Source of the DNA: Roseiarcus sp963807735 | GTDB lineage: Bacteria > Pseudomonadota > Alphaproteobacteria > Rhizobiales > Beijerinckiaceae | Reading direction: 5' to 3' | DNA length: 64,000 nucleotides | Assembly: GCA_963807735.1 (NCBI GenBank) | Contig: CAWEDI010000034.1 | Coordinates: 44,826 to 108,825 of the forward strand | Part shown: positions 7,656-16,685 of the stretch, one piece after another | Layout of the letters: each line of letters begins with the position of its first letter | How positions within the stretch are numbered: position 1 is the first letter of the stretch | Made by a program: the position numbers and the translations under genes | The notes under the pieces: model-generated | The model's input: the letters and a program-made list of their open reading frames with translations, nothing else | The model's database searches: none | What the model was told of the DNA's origin: nothing

Positions 7656-10430
7656 TCAGCCGCTGTTGCGCAACCCCGCTGAGATGCCGTTGATCGTCAG
7701 CTGAATCCCCGTCAGCACCTTCTCGCTAGTCGCGTGCGCCCGGTGCAGCTTCAGAAGCTCGACCTGCACATGGTTGATCGGATCGAGATAGGGGAAGCGG
7801 TTGTGGATCGAGCGCAGCAGCAGCGGATTGTGCGCGAGCAAATGCGGTTGCTGCATGATCGCATTGAGCATGTCGACCGAGGATTTCCACTCCTTCGAGA
7901 TGCGCGAGAAAATCGCCTCGCGCAGCGCCACATCCTGCACGAGGCTCGCGTAACGCGAGGCGATCGCGAGGCTGGACTTGGACAGCACCATGTCCATGTT
8001 GGAGAGCAGCGTGCGGAAGAACGGCCAGTGCTTGTACATGGCGCGTAAGCGATCCAGCCCCTTCTCGGGATTTTCGGCGCAATAGGCCTCAACCGCCGAG
8101 CCGAAGCCGTACCAGCCGGGCAGCATCAACCGGCATTGCGCCCACGAGAACACCCAGGGAATCGCCCGCAAATCCTCGATCGCCTGCGTCTTCTTGCGCG
8201 ACGCCGGCCGCGAGCCGATGTTGAGCGTGGCGATCTCGGTGATGACGGTCGAGGACCAGAAATATTGCACAAAGCCGTCGGTCTCGTAGACGAGGCCGCG
8301 ATAGGCTTTGTAGGCGGCGGCCGAGAGCGCCTCCATCGTCGACAGATAGGCGGGATCGGGCGCCGGGGTCTGCTCCTCGAGCAGGCTCGCCTCCAGCGTC
8401 GCCGAGACGAGCGTCTCCAGATTGCGCCGGCCGACCTCGCCGTTGGAATATTTCGAGGAGATGATCTCACCCTGCTCGGTGATGCGGATTTGTCCCTGCA
8501 CGGCGCCGCCGGGCTGCGCCAATATCGCGTCGTAGCTCGGGCCGCCGCCGCGCCCGACCGAGCCGCCGCGCCCGTGGAACAGGCGGATGCGGACGCCGTG
8601 GGTCTTGAACACTTCGACGAGGCCGATCTCGGCTTTATAAAGCTCCCAGCCGGAGGTGACGAAGCCGCCGTCCTTGTTGCTGTCGGAATAGCCGAGCATC
8701 ACCTCCTGCTCGCCGCCCAGCGAGGCGACGAATTTGGCGTATTCGGGGATCGATAGCAGCCGATCCATCACCCCGACGCAGGCGCGCAGGTCGTCGATCG
8801 TCTCGAACAGCGGAACCATGTTGATGCGCGAGCGGCCGCCAACGTCGATGAGGCCGACCTCCTTCAACAGTAGCGCCAGCTCCAGGAGATCGGAGACGCC
8901 CTGGCATTTCGAGATGATCGCGGTGACGATCGCCGCCTCGCCGTAGGTCGCCTTGATCTTGGCGGCGGTGCGGAAGATCGCGAGCTCGCCCGTCGTCTCC
9001 TCGCCGTAGACGTGGAACGGCAGCAGCAGCGGCCGCGGCGAGATGAGCTCCTTGCGCAGCAGCGCAATGCGCCCCTCTTCGTCGAGCTTCAAATATTCGA
9101 CGCCGGGCTCGGCGGCGGCGAAAAGTTCGGCGACGGTGCGCTCATGCACGTCGGAATTCTGGCGCAGGTCGAGCGGCGCGAGATGGAAACCGAACACGTC
9201 GAGCGCGCGCCGCAACGCGCGCAACCGCCCGCGCGCGAGGATTTTCGCGCCGCCCTTTTCGAGCGAATCCGAAATCGTCGCGAGATCGGCGGCGAACTCC
9301 TCCGTCGTCGCGTATGCCGGCGCGTCGCCGGTGGGATGGCGCAGGGCCACGTAGTGGTCGAGCGTCTCGGCGGTCTTGGCGAGGCGCGCATAGACGCCGG
9401 CGATGGCGCGACGATACGGCTCGTCCTTGCGCGCCGCCGCGGAATCGCTGGAACGGTCGGCGAGCGCGGCAAGTTCCGGCGTCACGCGGCTCAGCGTGGC
9501 GCTCAGCGACAACTCGCCGCCGAGCTCGTGCAGTTCGTCGAGATAATGGCCGAGCGCGCGGGCGCTTTGCAGCCGCGTCGCCTCGCTCAGCACGTCGGCG
9601 GTGACGAACGGGTTGCCGTCACGGTCGCCGCCGATCCAGCAGCCGACGCGCAGGAACGGCTTGACGCGCCGGTCGGCGACCCTCGGGTCCGCGGCGGCGA
9701 GATCGTCCTCGATCGCCGCATAGAGGCGCGGCATCTCGCGGAAGAAGGTGTAGTCGTAGTAGGAGAGCCCGTTGGCGACCTCGTCGATCACTTTCAGCCG
9801 CGTCTGGCGCAGCATGTTGGTGCGCCACAGCAGCAGGATCGCCCGCCGCAACTGCTCCTCGTTGCGTTGCATTTCGCCGTCGTCGCCGACAATGCGCTCG
9901 CGCTCGTCGAGCAGCGCGGCGATCTCCAGTTCGCGGTTGATCGTGCTCTTGCGGCGGACCTCGGTCGGATGCGCCGTCAGCACGGGGCTGACCAGCGCGC
10001 CGTCGAAGAAATGCATCAGCGCCGCGCCGTCGAAACCCGCCGCGCGCGCCCGGTTCAATGCATAGCGCAGCGAGCCGGGACGGGCGGCGGAGCGGCGCAC
10101 GACATGCGCGCGATTGCGGCGGATGTGGTGCTGATCCTCGGCGATGTTGGCCAGATGCGAGAAATAGCTGAACGCGCGCACGATCGCGAGCGTCTGATCG
10201 CTGTCGAGGCTGTCGAGCGTCGCCGCGAGTTCGCGCCGCGCGCCGACCTCGTGGTCGCGATGAAAGCGGATCGACGCCTTGCGGATGCGCTCGACGAGGT
10301 CGAAGACTTCCGCCCCTTCCTGCTCGCGCACGGTATCGCCGAGCAGGCGGCCGAGCGTGCGAATGTCTTCGCGTAGCGGCACGTCCTTTTCGGCGTCGGG
10401 GGGCGGATCGAAGGCGAGAACGTTCGACAT
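7656..10430 (-). CDS. ppc: Phosphoenolpyruvate carboxylase
   Basis: This enzyme carboxylates phosphoenolpyruvate with bicarbonate to oxaloacetate, refilling the TCA cycle. The 924-residue length is normal. The catalytic-histidine signature LTAHPTEVRRKS lies near residue 155, LGYSDSNKDGG near 580, RLFHGRGGSVGRGGG near 617 and GSRPASRK near 742. It also has the usual conserved C-terminus, ending LTINGISAGLRNSG. The start MSNVLAFDPPPD is supported by the length. The gene stands alone, tail-to-tail with the repeat region and head-to-tail with the vsr gene upstream (48-bp gap). Allosteric control by acetyl-CoA or aspartate is usual in the family and not visible here. Confidence 0.97.
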   Translation of the reverse strand: MSNVLAFDPPPDAEKDVPLREDIRTLGRLLGDTVREQEGAEVFDLVERIRKASIRFHRDHEVGARRELAATLDSLDSDQTLAIVRAFSYFSHLANIAEDQHHIRRNRAHVVRRSAARPGSLRYALNRARAAGFDGAALMHFFDGALVSPVLTAHPTEVRRKSTINRELEIAALLDERERIVGDDGEMQRNEEQLRRAILLLWRTNMLRQTRLKVIDEVANGLSYYDYTFFREMPRLYAAIEDDLAAADPRVADRRVKPFLRVGCWIGGDRDGNPFVTADVLSEATRLQSARALGHYLDELHELGGELSLSATLSRVTPELAALADRSSDSAAARKDEPYRRAIAGVYARLAKTAETLDHYVALRHPTGDAPAYATTEEFAADLATISDSLEKGGAKILARGRLRALRRALDVFGFHLAPLDLRQNSDVHERTVAELFAAAEPGVEYLKLDEEGRIALLRKELISPRPLLLPFHVYGEETTGELAIFRTAAKIKATYGEAAIVTAIISKCQGVSDLLELALLLKEVGLIDVGGRSRINMVPLFETIDDLRACVGVMDRLLSIPEYAKFVASLGGEQEVMLGYSDSNKDGGFVTSGWELYKAEIGLVEVFKTHGVRIRLFHGRGGSVGRGGGPSYDAILAQPGGAVQGQIRITEQGEIISSKYSNGEVGRRNLETLVSATLEASLLEEQTPAPDPAYLSTMEALSAAAYKAYRGLVYETDGFVQYFWSSTVITEIATLNIGSRPASRKKTQAIEDLRAIPWVFSWAQCRLMLPGWYGFGSAVEAYCAENPEKGLDRLRAMYKHWPFFRTLLSNMDMVLSKSSLAIASRYASLVQDVALREAIFSRISKEWKSSVDMLNAIMQQPHLLAHNPLLLRSIHNRFPYLDPINHVQVELLKLHRAHATSEKVLTGIQLTINGISAGLRNSG

Positions 10431-10478
10431 GGCGGGGCCTCACAACACCGCCTGCAAGGACAGACGGACGGCGCACTG

Positions 10479-10904
10479 TCAAGCAAGCGCCGCGCCACGC
10501 GGCGCATTTTCCGCCACCACCGCGGCGAGGCGTTCGCGTAGAGCTGCGGGGTCCTTCAGCGCGCATTCGTAGACGACCAGGGTGCGCCAGCCGAGCGCGT
10601 CGAGCGCGTCGAGATGGCGCTGATCGCGGGCGCGGTTGCGGGCGATCTTATCGCGCCAATAGTCGGCGTTCGCCTTCGCGGGGCGATTTCCTCTCGCGCA
10701 GGAATGGCCGTGCCAGAAGCAGCCGTGCACGAAGATCGCGAGCTTCCGTGGGCCGTAGGCGACGTCCGGCTTGCCGGGCAGGTCGGCGCGATGCAGCCGA
10801 TAGCCCGGCGCGATCTCGCGCAGCATTTTGCGCACGGCGCGCTCGGGGCCCGTGTCGCGCGACTTCACCGCGCGCATGACGGCGGAGCGTTCGGGCGACG
10901 TCAC
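10479..10904 (-). CDS. vsr: Very short patch repair endonuclease
   Basis: The 141-residue product is a Vsr endonuclease, which nicks T:G mismatches arising from deamination of 5-methylcytosine. It has the full family pattern: TGPERAVRKML, GYRLHRADLPGKPDVAY with the metal-binding Asp, then FVHGCFWHGHSC and a late WRTLVVYECAL. The start is a GTG whose last bases overlap the TGA of the methyltransferase upstream (GTGA at 10904-10901), so translation is probably coupled. This is the expected partner of a C5-cytosine methyltransferase. Confidence 0.95.
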   Translation of the reverse strand: MTSPERSAVMRAVKSRDTGPERAVRKMLREIAPGYRLHRADLPGKPDVAYGPRKLAIFVHGCFWHGHSCARGNRPAKANADYWRDKIARNRARDQRHLDALDALGWRTLVVYECALKDPAALRERLAAVVAENAPRGAALA

Positions 10905-12043
10905 GCGCCGACGGGCAACAACGGGGCCATCCAATGCTCGGCGAGATGGCGCACGACCGCCGCCACGACGCCGTCGCCGAGCAGGTGATAGGTCTCGTTG
11001 TAGGAGCCCGGCAACGCGTAGGAATCCGGCAGGCTCATCAGCCGCGCCGCCTCGCGCGGGCTCAGCAGCCGCGCCCGGGCGCGGCCCTTGTCGACGATCA
11101 GCAGCGATTGGCGGCTGGAGCCGCCGGCGGGGGTGCGCAGGCAGCCGGCGAGGCCGTCGAATCGCACCTCGGCGCGCTGCGTCCTGCCGCCGCCGGCGAC
11201 CGGCCGCGTGCGGCGATACAACGCGCCGACGTGGCGTCCGCCGCTCGCGACCGCCGCCGTCACGCGCGCGCGATGGTTCGGCGCCATCAGCGACAGTAGC
11301 CGCTCGACCGCGTCCGCGCTCGCCCATTCGACGCCGGTCGGCGTCTCCTCGACGAGATCGGCGAGCGCCGCGTTGCGGCGCGGCGGCGGCGGCAGGCGCC
11401 ACCAGAGGAAGCGCGACCGCGAGTTCGCGGGAAGCCGGTCATGCGCTGCGCGCAACGCCGGCGAGACGCCCCAGTCCGGCGGCGTCGCCTGGATCAGACC
11501 TTCGGGAATGGCGACGTCCTGCGCCACGGCGAGAAAGAACAGCCGCGGCCGTGATTGTGGCGCGAATTCGACCGCATCCACGACGAGCGCGCCGGCCGCA
11601 TAACCGCCGTCCAACAGCGACGTGAGAAGCGCGGCGAAGTCCGCGCCGCCGCGCGAGGAGAGCAGGCCGCAGACATTCTCCAGCGCGATCAGCCGCGGCG
11701 CACGGCCGGCGTCGCGCAACCGTTGAATGAGCCGCCAGAACGGCCAGAACGCGCCCGAGCGGCCGCCGTCGAGCCCGGCCCCGGCGCCGGCGAGCGACAG
11801 ATCCTGGCAGGGAAACGAGGCCCACGCGAGATCGGCCCGCTCCGCGATCTCCTCGGGCGCCACCGTTGCGATGTCCTTCACGGTGAGACGATCCGTGCCG
11901 AAGTTTGCGGCGTAGGCGCGCGCCTTGCGCGGGTCGATGTCGTTGGCGAACTGACAACGCCAGCGCGCTCCTAAGCCGACGCGCGCCATGCCGCCGCCGC
12001 AGAAGAATTCGAGAAAGCCGCCCCGCGCCGTCTCCGCCGGCAT
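10901..12043 (-). CDS. DNA (cytosine-5-)-methyltransferase
   Basis: The 380-residue enzyme methylates cytosine in DNA using S-adenosylmethionine. Ordered motifs are visible: motif I LEFFCGGGMARVGLG (residues 11-25), motif IV FPCQDLSLAG with the catalytic Cys near residue 80, motif VI ENVCG near 121, motif VIII QSRPRLFFL near 161, a short variable region, then RLSPREAARLMSLPD and motif X LLGDGVVAAVV. Target specificity cannot be read from the sequence. It overlaps vsr by four bases. No restriction endonuclease gene is next to it, so the pair looks like a solitary methylation/repair unit. An IS5-type element sits 165 bp upstream of its start. Confidence 0.95.
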   Translation of the reverse strand: MPAETARGGFLEFFCGGGMARVGLGARWRCQFANDIDPRKARAYAANFGTDRLTVKDIATVAPEEIAERADLAWASFPCQDLSLAGAGAGLDGGRSGAFWPFWRLIQRLRDAGRAPRLIALENVCGLLSSRGGADFAALLTSLLDGGYAAGALVVDAVEFAPQSRPRLFFLAVAQDVAIPEGLIQATPPDWGVSPALRAAHDRLPANSRSRFLWWRLPPPPRRNAALADLVEETPTGVEWASADAVERLLSLMAPNHRARVTAAVASGGRHVGALYRRTRPVAGGGRTQRAEVRFDGLAGCLRTPAGGSSRQSLLIVDKGRARARLLSPREAARLMSLPDSYALPGSYNETYHLLGDGVVAAVVRHLAEHWMAPLLPVGA

Positions 12044-12208
12044 GCACTGTTGCTCCGAATCGGCATCGTCGCCCTGCCCGTGCGGCTACCTCCGACGCCT
12101 GCGCTCGCGCAAGTCGCGTTGCCGCAGTTTGAAGCCGAATTCGCGCCGCCGTCCTAGTGGACTGGCAAATATACAAGAGCGCTCTGCGACCTTGCGCGGT
12201 AACCCTAA

Positions 12209-13143
12209 GTGTCTGTCCGGAAACATGTTGAGTCGTGGGAGTCGGTTGTGATTCCATAGGGGCGGGCTGATTCGACAGGGAGCCGCCTGCAATGTGGACG
12301 ACCGAAAATCGCGCTCGGTACGACAGAAGCCGGCTGCGCTATCCGAGCGACTTGACGGACCCGGAATGGGCGCGGGTTGCGTGATTCCGCCCGCCAAACG
12401 CGGTGGGAACAAGCGCAGCGTGGACCTGCGCGAGGTCGTCAATGGCTTGATGTATATCTTGAGCGCCGGCTGCCAGTGGCGCGCAATCCCAAAGGATCTG
12501 CCGCCGCGCTCCACCTTGCATGATTACCTCAACCTGTGGAGTTGGGACGGCACGCTGGATCGCATCCATTTCGCGCTTTACGTTCAATGTCGCGAGCGCG
12601 CGGAGCGCGAAGCTTCCCCAACCGCCGCCATCATCGACAGCCAGAGCGTGAAGAGCGCGGAAAAAGGGGGGTCTATATCGATCCCCATGGCTATGACGCG
12701 GGCAAGAAAATCAAAGGCAAGAAGCGGCACATACTCGTCGATACGCAGGGCCTGTTGATGCACGCCATCGTGCATGGCGCGGATGTCCAGGATCGCGACG
12801 GCGGCGTCCTGCTCATGGCGACGTTGTTCGGCCTGTATCCGTTCCTTCTCAAGCTCTACGCCGACGGCGGCTATCAAGGCCAACAGTTCCAGACCGCAGT
12901 GAAGAAGATCGTCAACGACCTCAACATTGAAATCGTCAAACGATCCGATCAGGCAAAGAGCTTCGTCGTCCTGCCGAAACGATGGATCGTCGAACGAACG
13001 ATCGCATGGCTCAATCGTTGCCGCCGGTTGGCCAAAGACTGGGAGTGCCTAAACCGCAAGGCGCTCGCTTTCCTCAAACTCGCATCCATTCGGCTCATGC
13101 TACGAAAGCTATGTTATTCCCCATGATGTTCCCGGACAGACTC
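12209..13143. mobile_element. IS5-family (IS427-like group) insertion sequence, probably dead
   Basis: The element is 935 bp. Its ends are imperfect inverted repeats, GTGTCTGTCCGGAAACATG on the left and the complement of a GAGTCTGTCCGGGAACATC-type end on the right. It is flanked by a three-base direct repeat, TAA, at 12206-12208 and 13144-13146, as expected for IS5-type TNA target duplication. Inside is one transposase reading region broken by a frame loss near 12382. The intact ends and target duplication suggest a fairly recent insertion followed by coding decay. Confidence 0.88.
12292..13126 (+). pseudogene. IS5-family transposase, frame-disrupted
   Basis: Translation from the ATG at 12292 gives the usual N-terminus (MWTTENRARYDRSRL) but ends at a TGA at 12382-12384. 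The protein continues in another frame from CVIPPAKRGGNKRSV. Relatives read VAPLIPP here, so about four bases appear to be missing. A second frame change is needed at 12661-12671, where A5G6 precedes VYIDPHGYDAGKK. That second site looks like a normal -1 programmed frameshift between orfA and orfB of this group. DDE-type elements are present (IIDSQSVK, LYADGGYQG, RRWIVERTIAW). The first break makes an active transposase unlikely unless supplied in trans. Confidence 0.85.
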
Positions 13144-13395
13144 TAAGTTGCTCGCAGGCGGCGACAAAGCGCCGAGGCGGCGTCTTGACGGGATTGGTCT
13201 TTGCCCTAACGTGCGGACAACGATCAATCTGCGCTGTCGGATGCAACGGTCGATCTCCGGATCGACGTTAGCTCACTTGCGTTGTTCGCAATCTGCTCCG
13301 GCCACGCGCTTTCCAGATCGAACCTTTACGCCCAAAGCAACAAATGGCGTTCACGATTGCATTAGAAAATCTAAACAGTAATTTGCGGGAAACAA

Positions 13396-14448
13396 ATGAG
13401 CGGATACGAATACGCGATAGTCGACGACCCCGACGCGGCTGACACTTCCGGCAGCGGAACTTCCCTAGCGTTTATAAATTCGGGTGATGACATCTTGGGC
13501 GGGATAATTGACAATCATGAGTTCTCGCAATTTTTTACTTATGCAAATTCAACATTTACAAATTTGGATGACGCCATATTCGCACCGACTGGGTTTAATG
13601 ATTTTGGTCATGTAGCGGGAATTATTCGGGTTTCACAAAACAATGGTGAAACGAATTGTGGATTTATATATAATGGCTCTTCGATCAAGTTGCTTGAAGC
13701 AGGATCGAGTGTAAACAGCATAAACGACAGCGACGCCGTCGTCGGCAACATCGGCAACCGCGGATTTATGTACCAGAATGGTGTTTACACCAACATTAAT
13801 GACCCAAGCGGCATCACTGTTCCATACAGTATAAATAACAATGGAGTGATTGTTGGGTCGTATTACGTCAATAATAAATCGTATGGATTTAAAGACATTG
13901 ACGGTTATTACACAACTATACGCGTGCCCTTTGATCTGACCGCATCAACTCAGTGTATTGAGATAAATAATGACAATGAAATTCTTGGAGACTATCAAAA
14001 CAGTTCAGGCGAGGGAGTCGGGTTTACAATACTCGGCGGCACATTTGCAACGATTTCAGACCCCAACGGGACAGGCGGAACGGACGTCACAGCGTTAAAC
14101 AATAACGGCGCCGTAGTCGGTGATTATATCGATTCTAATGGCGCCAGCCACGGCTTTGTCTATGAAAACGGCGTTTATACAACTCTGGATCCAGCCGGTT
14201 CGGTGGATGCAAGCGCCAGCGACATAAACGACGCCGGCGTCATTGTCGGCGGATATCAGGACGCCAACGGCGTCAGCCACGGCTTCGTCGCCTCGATTCC
14301 GACCACGTCCGCCGGCCCTGACGCCGCGCAATGGACCGCAACGGACGGCGCCTGGGAGGACGCCAGCAACTGGACGGTGACCGACCCCGGCGAGCCCGCG
14401 AATTCCGTCCCCGGCGCAGACGAACTCGGTCCGCATCGGCAACAATGA
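13396..14448 (+). CDS. HAF-repeat extracellular protein (N-terminal part of a split gene?)
   Basis: The 350-residue product is built from about seven repeats of roughly 45 residues around the pattern G.VVG.Y....G..HGF.Y..G.YT.ID (for example NNNGAVVGDYIDSNGASHGF), the HAF extracellular repeat. Such proteins are secreted or surface-exposed and have no known enzyme role. There is no classical signal peptide. Positions 13400-14100 are clearly more AT-rich than everything around, with many AAT and TTT codons, which suggests acquired DNA. The frame ends at a TGA (14446) just after WTATDGAWEDASNWTV, the beginning of a domain that continues in another frame downstream. Confidence 0.8.
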   Translation: MSGYEYAIVDDPDAADTSGSGTSLAFINSGDDILGGIIDNHEFSQFFTYANSTFTNLDDAIFAPTGFNDFGHVAGIIRVSQNNGETNCGFIYNGSSIKLLEAGSSVNSINDSDAVVGNIGNRGFMYQNGVYTNINDPSGITVPYSINNNGVIVGSYYVNNKSYGFKDIDGYYTTIRVPFDLTASTQCIEINNDNEILGDYQNSSGEGVGFTILGGTFATISDPNGTGGTDVTALNNNGAVVGDYIDSNGASHGFVYENGVYTTLDPAGSVDASASDINDAGVIVGGYQDANGVSHGFVASIPTTSAGPDAAQWTATDGAWEDASNWTVTDPGEPANSVPGADELGPHRQQ

Positions 14449-16193
14449 GTTCCTCGGGCTACGTCGTCACCTTCAATTCGACCGACACGATCTGGTCGCT
14501 CGTCACAGAAATCGCGGCGACGCTCGACGTGCAGTCGGGCGCGCTGACGCTTGCGCACGACAGCGGCATCAACGGCCACCTCGAAATCGCCGACGGCGCC
14601 GCGCTCGACATCGCAACCGGCGCCACGCTGACCCTGTCGTACGACGACTTTATCGGCGCCGCCATCGAGAACATCGATGGCGACGGCACACTCGCCGTGA
14701 CCGGCGCCGTTACCTACGACGGCGGCGGCACGGTTACCACGCTCAATGTGAATGTGAAGTATGTCGGGCAATTCAACTACCAGGCGGGCGAGATCGTTAT
14801 CGAGCCAGGAAAGACGCTGACGTTTTCCGGCTACGCAACGCTTTATAATTCGGAGGACGACGGCGACATCGACGGTGGCGGGACGCTGAAGATCGACGGC
14901 AGCGCTCAGCTTGAGGGATTCATAGGTCAGACGACGGCGACCGACGTCATCGACGCCGGCGCGATCGCTCAGACCGATGCCGTCGACGTGAACGGCTCGC
15001 TGACCATAGCGCGCGGCCATTCCTACTACATGGTTCAGGGTACGCGGTTAGATGCAAGCATCGTCAACAATGCGGGCACGCTCGGCGTCTCTTACAATCC
15101 GCTTCTCCCGGTCGCCGCCAACTTTATCGAATGCGACGACTTCACCAACACGGGCCTGCTGGAACTGTTGTATCTCGAAAGTACGCTTGTTCTCACGGGT
15201 ACCGCCACGCTGGGAGGAAGGATCACGGGAGCGGGCGTGTTGCAGATCGGCGCCGACGCGCAAATTACGATCGATGCGCCCGAGATCACGGTCGCCTACT
15301 TCCAAATCCAACAGGCCGGCTCCGGTGGTCTTACAACTCTCGATGCGAACGTTACCTTCACCGGCGGTTTCGGATTCGTCAGCGGGTCCGGCGAACTCGT
15401 CATCCCGACCGGGAAGACGCTGACCCTCGCCAATGGAACGCTCGACGGCGACATCGACGGCGGCGGGATCATCCGCGCTAACGGCACGGTCTTGCTCCGC
15501 GGAACCATCGGGTCGACAACGGCGATGCGGATTGTAGACGACGGAACGGTCGCTCAGAGTGGCGACGTCACGCTCCACGGCTCGTTTGAGATCGCCGCCG
15601 GGCGCTCGTTCACCATCCAAGGCGGGCAATCGTTTCAGATATTTTCCGGCGCTTCGACTGTGACGTTCGGAGGCGCCGGCGCGAGCATCGACATTGCGGG
15701 AATGTTGATTGAAGGCTCCGGTCACTTTCAGGGGATAACCAACAAGGTCGTCGTCTCCGGCGCGGTCACCAACACGGGCAGGATCTTTCTCGGCACCCAG
15801 GCCGCCATGGACGTGACCGGGGAACTCCAGGGCGCCGGCTACGCTGTCATTGAGCGCCGCGCCTATCTGGAGCTGGACGCGCAATCGACCGCGGCGCAGT
15901 CCGTATTCTTCGACGGCGACGGCGCCACGTTGGGCTTGCGCGACGCCGTTCAATTCCAATCAAGCATCGACGATTTCGACGCCGCGCCCACGCAAGCCCC
16001 GTCCCACGGGAACGCGATCGACCTGATCGGCTTCGACGCCAATGCGACGAAGTCGTTCGCCAACGTCTCCGGCGGCATCGTCGTCAACATCAGCGACGGC
16101 GCCCAGAGCGCATCGCTCCACTTCGTCGGCAGTTACAACGCCAGCGGATTTAAGCTCGCCACGGGGTCGAACAGCGAATGGCTGACCTATTGA
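14445..16193 (+). CDS. Secreted beta-helix/adhesin-like protein (C-terminal part of a split gene?)
   Basis: The 582-residue product from the ATG at 14445 overlaps the preceding stop as ATGA. It contains repeating short strands such as GDIDGGGTLKIDGSA, GDIDGGGIIRANGTV and repeated IGSTTA, TVAQSGDV and GSFEIAAGRSF units, typical of parallel beta-helix exoproteins. The end (FDAAPTQAPSHGNAIDLIGF ... SLHFVGSYNASGFKLATGS) resembles C-termini of large type I-secreted proteins. No signal peptide is present, so it either forms one protein with the HAF part after frame correction or is a translationally coupled second chain. Bases 14425-14450 would need two small frame corrections to fuse them. Its GC content is normal, unlike the HAF part. 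Confidence 0.7.
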   Translation: MSSSGYVVTFNSTDTIWSLVTEIAATLDVQSGALTLAHDSGINGHLEIADGAALDIATGATLTLSYDDFIGAAIENIDGDGTLAVTGAVTYDGGGTVTTLNVNVKYVGQFNYQAGEIVIEPGKTLTFSGYATLYNSEDDGDIDGGGTLKIDGSAQLEGFIGQTTATDVIDAGAIAQTDAVDVNGSLTIARGHSYYMVQGTRLDASIVNNAGTLGVSYNPLLPVAANFIECDDFTNTGLLELLYLESTLVLTGTATLGGRITGAGVLQIGADAQITIDAPEITVAYFQIQQAGSGGLTTLDANVTFTGGFGFVSGSGELVIPTGKTLTLANGTLDGDIDGGGIIRANGTVLLRGTIGSTTAMRIVDDGTVAQSGDVTLHGSFEIAAGRSFTIQGGQSFQIFSGASTVTFGGAGASIDIAGMLIEGSGHFQGITNKVVVSGAVTNTGRIFLGTQAAMDVTGELQGAGYAVIERRAYLELDAQSTAAQSVFFDGDGATLGLRDAVQFQSSIDDFDAAPTQAPSHGNAIDLIGFDANATKSFANVSGGIVVNISDGAQSASLHFVGSYNASGFKLATGSNSEWLTY

Positions 16194-16283
16194 CGCGGCG
16201 AAACCCAACTGGGAGCGAGCGGGCCTAAAGCGGCTCGGCTCGACGGCGGTTTGGACGAACTAACGGTAGCCTCGCGAAGCGCC

Positions 16284-16560
16284 ATCGACCGCGGCGCAGA
16301 AAGTCGTTTTCGACGGCAACTACGCCGAGCCGCGGTTGGGCGACGCCCGCCAGCTCCAATCCGACACCTACGATTTCGATTTCACCTGCAGCGAGGCGAT
16401 AGACCTGACGCCCTTCGACTCCAGCGCGACCTGTCATACGCCCGCGTGTCCGGCGGCCTCGTCGTCAACGTCCGCGGCGGCTCCAACAGCGCGTCGCTCC
16501 CTTTCATTGACGACTACCGCCTGGGCTATTTTGGGCTGAGCGCCGGCTCGGACGGCGGAT
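16284..16560 (+). pseudogene. Decayed duplicate of the exoprotein C-terminus
   Basis: This stretch repeats the tail of the preceding gene (15884-16180) at an offset of 400 bp. ATCGACCGCGGCGCAG is identical at 15884 and 16284. Further on, GGCGGC.TCGTCGTCAACRTC and CGCGTCGCTCC match in order. Translated, VFDGNYAEPRLGDARQLQS parallels VFFDGDGATLGLRDAVQFQS, and VSGGLVVNVRGGSNSASL parallels VSGGIVVNISDGAQSASL. The second copy has a frame change near 16430 and no start, so it is a relic. It fills most of the 492-bp gap between the exoprotein stop and glk. Confidence 0.85.
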
Positions 16561-16685
16561 TGCTCTCTGAGTTGCGCGCCGTCCGCTCAAGCCGCGCGCA
16601 GAGGATCGACCTCCAGTTCTGCCGGAAGGACGACCCTCCTGGGATCCGCCTTGACGGCCGCCCGCGCGCGGCGGCAAATGTGGGC

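Noticed and set aside
9012..10376. A 454-codon plus-strand frame opposite ppc.
   Set aside because: All strong evidence (catalytic motifs, length) supports ppc on the minus strand, and this frame shows no motif.
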